Shown here: in pieces, positions 39,524 to 46,786 of the stretch
Layout: each line of letters begins with the position of its first letter
How positions within the stretch are numbered: position 1 is the stretch's first letter
DNA from: JAFNGF01 sp964567045
Lineage (GTDB): Bacteria; Planctomycetota; Phycisphaerae; Sedimentisphaerales; Anaerobacaceae
Direction of reading: 5' to 3'
Length of the DNA: 55,083 nt
Assembly (NCBI GenBank): GCA_964567045.1
Contig: CAZMLE010000022.1
Location: 1 to 55,083, forward strand
Notes under the pieces: generated by a model
Told to the model about the DNA's origin: nothing
Databases searched by the model: none
The model's input: only the letters and a program-made list of their open reading frames with translations
Made by a program: the position numbers and the translations under genes

Positions 39524-40399
39524 CTATCCTTTCATGCCCACGAGATTCTGTTCCCGTGAAAAGTCTGCCGGCCGCTGGGCCAAGCCTGAAATCCGCCCAT
39601 ACTTATCGAAATGGTGCATACGGTAGCCAAGCCTCTCAAGGTAATCCCATATCTGGGTCGCTTGATACCCGAAGCCAATAGTATTGATGTCCGCCAGCTC
39701 TATTACGATCGCCGGGGCGGCGCCGTTACTTAGCATTTGCACAGCACCCTGAAGCGCCAAAAGCTCCGCACCTTCGATATCCATTTTAATCAAATCAATA
39801 TGGTTTATAGCGGATTCCTTAACATAATAATCGTCCAGTCTTATTGTTTTTACCTGCTCATACCCTATGACACTAATCTTTTCTTCTTCCCGCCTATGAC
39901 GGCCTATAGAGCCATAAACCTCAGCACCAGGCTCATACATAGACAATCTCGCGATTCCTTCATTATTTGAGAGTGCTACTTTATTTAGCCGACACATGGC
40001 AGTGAGGCCATTGAGTTCTACATTGTATTTTAGCTCAGCAAACATCCTGCTGCTCGGTTCAAAGCTGTGGACCTGCCCGGCAGGCCCCACACGCCGAGCC
40101 GCCAACAATGTGTATTGTCCAAGGTTCGCTCCGGCATCAAAAAAAACCATCCCTGGCTTAAGGAACCTCATCACGAATTTACATTCTGCTTTTTCAAACA
40201 TTCCATTTACATAGATGTCCTTGCCAATGACGTCGTGTGCATATATTCTTACCTTCAGATCTCTGCCCAGCTTGGTTATTACCGCCTTGTTAGGATATCG
40301 CCTTTTCATGTACCGCCAGGTGATCGCTCTGGGGCTAAGTAAGTCCCTCGTGCGCCAAATCACATGGCGACAACCGCGGTACAAGATCGACAACATCAT
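39524..40399 (-). CDS. FkbM family methyltransferase
   Basis: 291 residues. SAM-binding motif VFFDAGANLGQYTLLAAR, then VHSFEPSSRMFAELKYNVELNG, and IDLIKMDIEGAELLALQGA, the usual FkbM series. It probably O-methylates a sugar of the exopolysaccharide. ATG 40399 follows TTAGGAG with good spacing. It lies 17 bp after the acetyltransferase, and together with it and the flippase it belongs to a visibly more AT-rich stretch of the locus. Confidence 0.9.
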   Translation of the reverse strand: MMLSILYRGCRHVIWRTRDLLSPRAITWRYMKRRYPNKAVITKLGRDLKVRIYAHDVIGKDIYVNGMFEKAECKFVMRFLKPGMVFFDAGANLGQYTLLAARRVGPAGQVHSFEPSSRMFAELKYNVELNGLTAMCRLNKVALSNNEGIARLSMYEPGAEVYGSIGRHRREEEKISVIGYEQVKTIRLDDYYVKESAINHIDLIKMDIEGAELLALQGAVQMLSNGAAPAIVIELADINTIGFGYQATQIWDYLERLGYRMHHFDKYGRISGLAQRPADFSREQNLVGMKG

Positions 40400-40416
40400 A
40401 AAACTCCTAATTCGGA

Positions 40417-40950
40417 CTATGAGCAATTAACTGGCGCGATCACGCGGGCAGGTACTCCAACAGCCGTTGAGCTTCCGGGAATATTCTCTCTCACTACTGC
40501 ATTTGCACCTATTATGGCATTATTTCCAACCTCAACGCGTCCGAAAACTTTAGCGCCCGCACAAATCGTAACATTCTCTCCTATGGTTGGATACTCATGT
40601 GAACAGTCTTTAGGATAGTTCTCACCTATAGTAACCCCCTGCAATATCGTGCAATTAGCTCCTATCTCGGATTTGCCGCCAATCACAACACCAACCGGGT
40701 GTGCCAGTACAAACCCAGCACCGATTTTAGCGCTGGGCACTATGTCAGCTCCGCTTTTCGATAAGGTCCTATTTCTAATCATTGTGGGTAGAAGTATTAA
40801 TCCCTTAGCGGCGAGATAATTAGCGATTCGATACCAAAACACCGCTCTGAAACCCAGGTCCGTACAATGCCGATACATAAATCTTGGAATTGTGCATTTC
40901 TTACCGATTGCTCGCTCACAATCGAGTTTAATCGCCTTGATTAGCGACAC
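40417..40950 (-). CDS. serine acetyltransferase-like hexapeptide-repeat acetyltransferase
   Basis: 177 residues with left-handed beta-helix repeats: GADIVPSAKIGAGFVLAHPVGVVIGGKSEIGANCTILQGVTIG, then GENVTICAGAKVFGRVEVGNNAIIGANAVV. The layout is that of CysE/WcaB-type enzymes; in this locus O-acetylation of a sugar is more likely than cysteine synthesis. Start GTG 40950 after TAGGAAAA with 8-nt spacing, overlapping the flippase by 23 bp. Confidence 0.9.
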   Translation of the reverse strand: MSLIKAIKLDCERAIGKKCTIPRFMYRHCTDLGFRAVFWYRIANYLAAKGLILLPTMIRNRTLSKSGADIVPSAKIGAGFVLAHPVGVVIGGKSEIGANCTILQGVTIGENYPKDCSHEYPTIGENVTICAGAKVFGRVEVGNNAIIGANAVVRENIPGSSTAVGVPARVIAPVNCS

Positions 40951-42313
40951 AGTATTTTCCTACCATAATGTTTTGTTGTACAAGCAAATATATGGTACTC
41001 GCCAACATTCCCGACAGAGTTGCTACGCACACAATATAAACCGTCATTTTTCCAGTAAGACATATAGCCGTAATTATCAGAATAACATTCGTGAAGGATT
41101 GGACGATATTACCTGCTAAAATGTGTCTTACTCTGCCCGTCCCCATTAACGTATAAAAAGCTGGCACGCCCAGCAAATTAAAGTAAGTTCCCAGCAAAAT
41201 GATTTGAAATGCAATACTGACACCGGCAGTGTATCTTTCGCCCAGCCATGTACGCAACAAGCCGGATGCACAAAGCGCGATTATTGCATAAATAAATAAC
41301 CCAGCAGTCATAACGAGCTTCATACTCTTACCATTTATTGCTTTTATTCTATTTAAGCCTTGTCGTGAAATGTTTGCATTAGCACGGCTGATCTCAGGCA
41401 TTGTTGCCCTCAATCCCGCTTCAAACAAGCCTCTGATTTGCATACTTGCTGCCAAGGCAATCTCGTAAACTGGCACCGTAGCAACCCCTGCATATCGAGA
41501 AAGCATTAACTTATTGAAAGGACTGAAAAGCATGCCTATGAGGGAGCCTCCAAATACGCCGCTGCCAAAATGTAGAAGGCGTTTGAGGGAACCCCGCCAT
41601 GTGATGGCGGGGTTAACCGTTAGCCCTGCCAGCACCCTGGCAGGGTTCTCAAAATTCGTCACTTGAAGCAGACGAAGTCGTTCAATACGCCGAATACAAA
41701 CAAAGCTCAATAGGTGATTAACCAAATACGACAGTGTGTTTCCTATAAGCAGCCCGACGATCCCCAAACCCTTATAGAGCAGCAAAGCAGCGGCGATGAT
41801 CCCCGCGACCCTCGCGGCAGCCTGGATGTAGTTGGCTAGATCCATCCGCCCCAGACCGGACAGGGCTGCATCGAACACCTGCACGACAAACACGTAAATG
41901 CTCAAGATGCCAATGTATGGCACCAGTGAGGAAACCGCTTGAGCATTGGCGTCGCTCAGTTTGAATATAGCGACAATCTTGCCCTTAAAAAGCAGTATTG
42001 TAATCAGGACAACCGACCCGCTCAGGCACAGTAAGACAAGAGCCGTTGTAATATAACGTTGAATGGCTTCAACATTGCCGCGGCTATACTCTTCAGCAAC
42101 CAGCTTGGTAACCGCCGAACCGATGCCGAGATTGCCCAACTGTGCAAAAGTCAGGACAACAGAAAGAACGAGCCAGAGCCCATACTTTTCGTAGCCAAGG
42201 TAGTACAAATAGATCGGGTAGCCTACCGCCATAACGACAGTGTTGATAACTGTGGCTATCACTCCGGAGGCGATATTCAGACGTAGCTGGGACGAGAAGA
42301 GTTTCTTGATCAT
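40928..42313 (-). CDS. polysaccharide flippase (Wzx/MATE-like)
   Basis: 461 residues with about 12-14 membrane helices and the polysaccharide-biosynthesis exporter pattern (SGVIATVINTVVMAVGYPIYLYYLG..., LGNLGIGSAVTKLVAEEYSRG). It moves lipid-linked repeat units to the periplasmic leaflet. A composite dispersed repeat (41587-41648) adds PARVLAGLTVNPAITWRGS between helices in the middle of the protein, in frame. It starts 4 bp before the end of the WecA-like gene. Confidence 0.92.
   Translation of the reverse strand: MIKKLFSSQLRLNIASGVIATVINTVVMAVGYPIYLYYLGYEKYGLWLVLSVVLTFAQLGNLGIGSAVTKLVAEEYSRGNVEAIQRYITTALVLLCLSGSVVLITILLFKGKIVAIFKLSDANAQAVSSLVPYIGILSIYVFVVQVFDAALSGLGRMDLANYIQAAARVAGIIAAALLLYKGLGIVGLLIGNTLSYLVNHLLSFVCIRRIERLRLLQVTNFENPARVLAGLTVNPAITWRGSLKRLLHFGSGVFGGSLIGMLFSPFNKLMLSRYAGVATVPVYEIALAASMQIRGLFEAGLRATMPEISRANANISRQGLNRIKAINGKSMKLVMTAGLFIYAIIALCASGLLRTWLGERYTAGVSIAFQIILLGTYFNLLGVPAFYTLMGTGRVRHILAGNIVQSFTNVILIITAICLTGKMTVYIVCVATLSGMLASTIYLLVQQNIMVGKYCVANQGD
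41587..41648. repeat. ACCCTGCCAG...AACCCCGCCATC composite repeat, copy 2 (inverted)
   Basis: Reverse complement of the copy at 24441-24500 with a few changes. In frame in the flippase loop. Confidence 0.85.
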
Positions 42314-42316
42314 GAA

Positions 42317-43930
42317 CTAAGTGCTTCCCGGCAGGGCGACTGTGTTGTGCTCGTCAATCAAGCGACTAAACAGCGTTGCTCTATGTCCGGCTGCTTCCAG
42401 AGAGCCACCGGCCCAAATGGCAATCTCCAATTCCTGCCACACACCAGTCTGGCCATCGCCAAATGGAAGGGTTACCGTCACTATGTGCGACAGGTTACCC
42501 CTGCGTTGGGTTCCCGCAAAGCGGGGTCCCTCGCAGGGGCAAGCTTGCCCCTGCCCCCGCGTGGGTATGACGCTCGGTGTCCGCCAGACTGTTGTGTTGA
42601 TGCGCCCGTCTTCATAGCTTGTCTTGAGAGAGACCCATACAAAATTCATCTGCTGCGCCGCCTCGCATATAGCTAACCAACATTGGTCAAAGTTGCGCAC
42701 CTGACGAAACTGCAGTTGCAGGTGCTCGAAGGTAGCCCTCTCTTGCTTTTGGCGCTGAGTCAATACATATTTCTCTTGCAGCCCGATCAGTGTCTCCCGC
42801 AAACCAATAGTCCCCACGGCCTGGAACAATAGCACAATCAATAGCAGGACGCAGCCAAAAACAATTAGCGAGCCGATATCCTGCCTGACCATCATGAACA
42901 AACCCAAGCCGGCAGATAGAAGGGTCACCAAGTAGATCGTCACCACCACGTGCCGCTGGGCAAGACCCAGGTCGAGAAGGCGATGGTGGAAATGACTTCG
43001 GTCGGGGGAAAAAAGCGACCGCCGTTCCAAGAAGCGGCGCAACATCGACAGTAGCGTATCGAAAATCGGAATGCCCAAGGCCAGGACCGGAAGGGCTAAG
43101 CCGACAAATGTGGCCGACCCTTCGACTCCGCTCAGGGCAGGCTTGGCCAGGCACATCACACTGGCCGCCGAGATGGTGAAGCCCAGAAAGAGACTGCCGC
43201 AGTCACCCATAAAGACCTTCGCCGGATTGAAATTGAAAAATAGAAACCCTGTCAAACTCCCGAGCAAAGCAAGCATTAGTATCGCCATAACAACCTGTCC
43301 GCTATATACAGCAAATACGGCAATAACTCCGCAGGCAATTGCAGAAATCCCGGCTGCAAGGCCATCGAGGCCATCGCTCAAGTTGACAGCGTTGGTGATT
43401 CCAACAATCCACAGCATTGTCAGCGGCCACGAAAACCAGCCGAGGTTCAATGTGAGCCAGTCTGCAACGTTTAACGACATTATGCGCACACCCACGGCAG
43501 AAACAGCTATTGCGGCAGCCAATTCGGCAAGAAACTTTATTCTGGCCGGCAGACCCCTGATGTCATCAATTAGACCCACAACAAATACAAAAGCCGAACC
43601 GCAAAGCAGGACAATGACCTTCGGCAACATATTCAAGCAGGGATTTTGACAGGATTTACAGGATAATCCGGATAATCCTGTTATCCCGTCTAATACAAAA
43701 TTGGGGAAAGCTGTACCTATTGCGTTCTGCAAGAGGAGCGCCGCCAGCACAAGAGAAATGGTCGATGTGAAAATAGCCACGCCCCCGATGCGCGGGATAG
43801 GCCTGGAATGAATGTTGCGTGTCCCGGGCAGGTCGAGAGCATTGATTCTGCCCGCAAGGAAGATCACAACCGGTGTGATTACCAGCGCAAGAAAAGCAGA
43901 CCCAAGATATACACAGAGATAGCTTTCCAT
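42317..43930 (-). CDS. WecA/MraY-like undecaprenyl-phosphate sugar-1-phosphate transferase
   Basis: The polyprenyl-phosphate glycosyl-1-phosphate transferase that starts repeat-unit synthesis. Motifs: GLIDDIRGLPARIKF (DDxxG), NAVNLSDGLDGLAAG, VFMGDCGSLFLGF and SHFHHRLLDLGL. After the membrane part (to about residue 375) comes a ~160-residue cytoplasmic extension with 'FDQCWLAICEAAQQMNFVWVSLK', not needed for catalysis in classic WecA. Three dispersed repeats are translated: LSGLSCKSCQNPCL in the first loop, CLAKPALSGVEGSA, and PTRGQGQACPCEGPRFAG in the extension. Between this gene and the next lie 96 bp without features. Confidence 0.92.
   Translation of the reverse strand: MESYLCVYLGSAFLALVITPVVIFLAGRINALDLPGTRNIHSRPIPRIGGVAIFTSTISLVLAALLLQNAIGTAFPNFVLDGITGLSGLSCKSCQNPCLNMLPKVIVLLCGSAFVFVVGLIDDIRGLPARIKFLAELAAAIAVSAVGVRIMSLNVADWLTLNLGWFSWPLTMLWIVGITNAVNLSDGLDGLAAGISAIACGVIAVFAVYSGQVVMAILMLALLGSLTGFLFFNFNPAKVFMGDCGSLFLGFTISAASVMCLAKPALSGVEGSATFVGLALPVLALGIPIFDTLLSMLRRFLERRSLFSPDRSHFHHRLLDLGLAQRHVVVTIYLVTLLSAGLGLFMMVRQDIGSLIVFGCVLLLIVLLFQAVGTIGLRETLIGLQEKYVLTQRQKQERATFEHLQLQFRQVRNFDQCWLAICEAAQQMNFVWVSLKTSYEDGRINTTVWRTPSVIPTRGQGQACPCEGPRFAGTQRRGNLSHIVTVTLPFGDGQTGVWQELEIAIWAGGSLEAAGHRATLFSRLIDEHNTVALPGST
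42500..42568. repeat. CCCGCAAAGCGGGG / GGGGCAAGCTTGCCCC repeats
   Basis: Three adjoining GC-rich palindromes in frame in the C-terminal extension of the WecA-like protein. Family of the intergenic cluster at 25722-25805. Confidence 0.75.
43118..43140. repeat. CCCTTCGACTCCGCTCAGGG repeat
   Basis: Encodes ALSGVEGSA in a loop of the WecA-like protein. Same family as 6220-6240 and 9462-9530. Confidence 0.75.
43643..43692. repeat. GACAGGATTTACAGGATAATCC repeat
   Basis: Encodes LDGITGLSGLSCKSCQNP in the first extramembrane loop of the WecA-like protein. Same family as the 51-bp palindrome at 20118-20168. Confidence 0.8.
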
Positions 43931-44026
43931 CGCCTAAGGATTCCAGGTACGCAGGAGTGATTTTGCCGTGCGCGTACGCCGTCCCCGTCGGTAGCGGGAC
44001 ACGCAATTTCCGGCTTCCAATCCTTT

Positions 44027-46777
44027 CTAACGAGCGTCCCCTCGGCCCTGCTCCGGACGGGCCTGCTCCCCTCCTGGGGCAGGATGCACCGAAAGGTCTG
44101 CGATAAGCATCTCGGCCGCTTTGAATTCCGGACGAATTCGCAGGCAAATTCTCGCCTCGCGAATCGCCGAAGCTTCCCTGTCGGTCTTTGCAAGTAACGT
44201 CGCGAGAGCAAAACGCCATTGCACTTGGCCGTAGTCCAGATCAAGCGCACGTCTGTAGTTTTCCATTGCTGCCTCATAATCATTTTCTCTTGCGCAGATA
44301 TTGGCCAGAGATGCTAATGCCCAGGCAGGGGCATCTGACTGCCGGCACTTTAACTTGAGCAGCTCAACGACACGGGTCCGGGCCTGTTCAGCCCCCGTGC
44401 CCTGTGGCACGCCCATCTTGGGCGTGTTTTCACGGGCTGGAAGCCCGTTCCACAGCAGATTGGCAGCCTGACTGAGCCAGTCTGTGTTGTCGCCAGCGAG
44501 CTTAACGGCCAAATCCGGCCGGTCTAAATGGTTTATGAAGAAACTTGCCAGCTCTCTGAAAAGTGAGCCATCAAGCTTGAGCGCTCTACATAGTTTGGCA
44601 AATGCAGCGTCAAAGAGGTCGTCTTCGGCATCCAAAACGCCGGCCACGAAGCAGGTTGTGGGGTCGCAGGGTGCAAGGAGGTATCCGGTTTGTATATGCT
44701 TAACGCCGTTCGGGTCATCCAAAACAGACTTTTCCAGTTGGCCAGCCACGCAATAGGCAGGTCCGAAGACCGGGCATAGAACCCGAGCCGCGTGCAGCTC
44801 GTCAACGATGCGAGGGACCCAGGTATAGGCAGACAAGTCCGTCGCCCGTTGCCCGTGACCCGTGACCCGAGCGACGAGCGACGAGGGACGAGCGACGAGC
44901 TGGTCGACTATCCGGCTTACAGAATACCAGCGGTAGACATTCAGCCAGTGGCGATAACTTACATTCTCCGGCTGATAATCTGCCGCAGCGGCAGCTTGAG
45001 ATATTAACTCCCTAAATTCATCGTTAGTTCCCTGCCAGTCTTTCTGCCTGAGATTGCCTTCAGCGATAAGTGCCCTTTTCCAGTGGGCCTCAGCGATTCG
45101 CGCACTATCAGCGCCCAGAATAGCCCAGATCCAGACCGTCGATACACAGACAAGAACAGCGATGGCCGTCGCTCGTCGCCCGCGACCCGTGACCCGAGCG
45201 ACGAGCGACGAGGGACGAGCGACCAGAGCTATTAGTAGCGCACAGGAAACGGCTGAAAGCATAAAATTAGCCGGCAGATGCTGGCCAAAGTCGCTCAAAC
45301 TATGAAGCATAATGGCCATCAGGCCAAAGCCCAAGCCGTAGGCAGCAGAGCGAATAGGCGTGTATGCACTTCTGGCGTTACGAACGTAATTGACCGAGAC
45401 TATAATGCCGAAGACCAGCAGAATGGCGAGGCCAATAATGCCGGTTTCCTCAGCAGCCTGGGCATATTCATTTTCTGCATGGCTTGCCAGATCTGGTATT
45501 GTTGAGCGGTCGAACATCGGATAGACCACTTCGTGCGTACCAAGACCGGTACCCAGCAGCGGGAATTTGGTCCAGGCGATAGCAATATCGTTCAGTATTT
45601 GCCATCTGCCCGCCAGACGTAAGGCGGGTGAACCTTTGTACTTGTCCGCCAGACGTAAGGCGGATTGATGCAGCTCTCGAAGGGAAGCCAATCTGTCGTA
45701 AACTGCGTCAAATCCTATGTATAGGACACAGATAAATGCGCCCAGCGCCATAAGGACCATAATCCAGCCGGGGCCTTTGAGGGATTTTCTGGAGCTGAGC
45801 ATCAAGGCTGTAAAACCCCCAGCGATAAGCATGCTTACCATACCCCCGCGAGTGAGCGAGACAAATATCGAAGCCGCCCCGAGAATGACCATGACTATGA
45901 GCAGCCAGGTAACTTTTGCCCGCGGAGAGCTAAAGTATTCTGCTACAAGCGGCAGGGTTACTTTTTTGCCGGCAAAGGCTTCGTGCAGCCTTACCATAAT
46001 AAGACCCAGCGCCGCTCCAATCGAAAGGTTCATAAATTGCCCAAAATGACTGTGATTTATGAAAGTACCGCTGTATGCCTGGCCTGAGCCTGTTGCTACA
46101 AACCAGTAGATCTTCCCGTTTCCAAAAAGGTTCTGGAGCAGCGCTAAGATAGCTACCGCCGCACCAATAATCGCTATCGCTGCCAAGAGCCGCTTTATCC
46201 TCTCAGGCCGCCTGCAAATGTTAAATGTCACTACAAAGACAGCACCGACGGCTAAAACCAGCCTCAGGTCATGCTTTGTCGCATGCGGATAGAAGCTGAG
46301 GGTCATTGATGACAGAATCTGGTTGGCATTTGGCAGGTCACTTAGAAGCTCTTTTTTAGTAGCCGCCGTATTCGGTGAGATTATCTGTACAATACCCGTT
46401 GGCAAAGGAATAAGCTGGAATATTGCTACAAGGATGAATACTGCTACGGGAATATATGCCCATGACCAGACCAGCCCTGTGTCCCGACTTGGGGTCGGGA
46501 CAAGTCTAAGTAAGAAACAGATGCAGATAGCTGCTGCAAAGATTATGACCAGTTCTTCGCTCCAGGCTTCAACTGCCCCATAAGAAAATGGCATAAATGC
46601 AAGGAGCGATATCAAAAGCCATTCGACAGCTCTATCGAACTTCACCCGCCATACGTCTGCGGTGTGGCACGGGCTTCCAGCCCGTGAAACACGGCCAAGA
46701 TGGCCGTGCCACGGCAGGCCCTCTGGCGGGCAAGTCTCTGCGGTGATTCCTACCTTGTCATTGGGAAAACGTATCAC
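44027..46777 (-). CDS. O-antigen ligase-type membrane protein fused to TPR-like domain
   Basis: 916 residues. The first half has about 11 membrane helices with the Wzy_C loop 'YSGTFINHSHFGQFMNLSIG', 'SLTRGGMVSMLIAG' and 'GTGLGTHEVVYPMFDRS'. The second half is periplasmic and alpha-helical with TPR-like repeats near the end ('LASLANICARENDYEAAMENYRRALDLDYGQVQWRFALATLLAKTDREA'). Polymerase or ligase of the exopolysaccharide is likely. GTG 46777 after GAGG is the start; it lies 10 bp after the kinase gene. Six repeats are translated: a double hairpin at each end region, GGCGG palindromes (LRLADKYKGSPALRLAG), two heptad elements (SSLVARVTGRGRRAT and SSLVARVTGHGQRAT), and a CCTGAGC-type repeat at the C-terminus. 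Confidence 0.88.
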   Translation of the reverse strand: MIRFPNDKVGITAETCPPEGLPWHGHLGRVSRAGSPCHTADVWRVKFDRAVEWLLISLLAFMPFSYGAVEAWSEELVIIFAAAICICFLLRLVPTPSRDTGLVWSWAYIPVAVFILVAIFQLIPLPTGIVQIISPNTAATKKELLSDLPNANQILSSMTLSFYPHATKHDLRLVLAVGAVFVVTFNICRRPERIKRLLAAIAIIGAAVAILALLQNLFGNGKIYWFVATGSGQAYSGTFINHSHFGQFMNLSIGAALGLIMVRLHEAFAGKKVTLPLVAEYFSSPRAKVTWLLIVMVILGAASIFVSLTRGGMVSMLIAGGFTALMLSSRKSLKGPGWIMVLMALGAFICVLYIGFDAVYDRLASLRELHQSALRLADKYKGSPALRLAGRWQILNDIAIAWTKFPLLGTGLGTHEVVYPMFDRSTIPDLASHAENEYAQAAEETGIIGLAILLVFGIIVSVNYVRNARSAYTPIRSAAYGLGFGLMAIMLHSLSDFGQHLPANFMLSAVSCALLIALVARPSSLVARVTGRGRRATAIAVLVCVSTVWIWAILGADSARIAEAHWKRALIAEGNLRQKDWQGTNDEFRELISQAAAAADYQPENVSYRHWLNVYRWYSVSRIVDQLVARPSSLVARVTGHGQRATDLSAYTWVPRIVDELHAARVLCPVFGPAYCVAGQLEKSVLDDPNGVKHIQTGYLLAPCDPTTCFVAGVLDAEDDLFDAAFAKLCRALKLDGSLFRELASFFINHLDRPDLAVKLAGDNTDWLSQAANLLWNGLPARENTPKMGVPQGTGAEQARTRVVELLKLKCRQSDAPAWALASLANICARENDYEAAMENYRRALDLDYGQVQWRFALATLLAKTDREASAIREARICLRIRPEFKAAEMLIADLSVHPAPGGEQARPEQGRGDAR
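44404..44453. repeat. double-hairpin repeat, copy 4
   Basis: In frame in the TPR-like region, encoding NGLPARENTPKMGVPQ. Confidence 0.85.
44841..44896. repeat. heptad element, 8 units (56 bp)
   Basis: GTCGCCC GTTGCCC, GTGACCC GTGACCC, then GAGCGAC twice, GAGGGAC, GAGCGAC. Encodes LVARPSSLVARVTGHGQRAT in frame. Confidence 0.92.
45168..45223. repeat. heptad element, 8 units (56 bp)
   Basis: GTCGCTC GTCGCCC, GCGACCC GTGACCC, GAGCGAC twice, GAGGGAC, GAGCGAC. Encodes LVARPSSLVARVTGRGRRAT between two membrane helices of the same protein, 270 bp from the previous copy. Confidence 0.92.
45609..45664. repeat. two CCGCCAGACGTAAGGCGG palindromes
   Basis: Two copies about 17 bp apart, in frame, producing the duplicated peptide LRLAD...LRLAG in the polymerase-like protein. 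Confidence 0.85.
46643..46735. repeat. nested repeats: double hairpin inserted into a GGCGGG palindrome (copy 5)
   Basis: ACCCGCCATACGTCTG at 46644-46659 and CTCTGGCGGGC at 46721-46731 are the two halves of a CCCGCCATACGTCTGGCGGG palindrome. A double hairpin (46664-46712) lies between them. Encodes the N-terminal region of the polymerase-like protein. Confidence 0.8.
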
Positions 46778-46786
46778 CTTTCATCC

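Noticed and set aside
43656..44283. Two overlapping minus-strand frames around the WecA-like start
   Set aside because: They are shifted frames of the WecA-like and polymerase-like genes, whose motifs are unambiguous.
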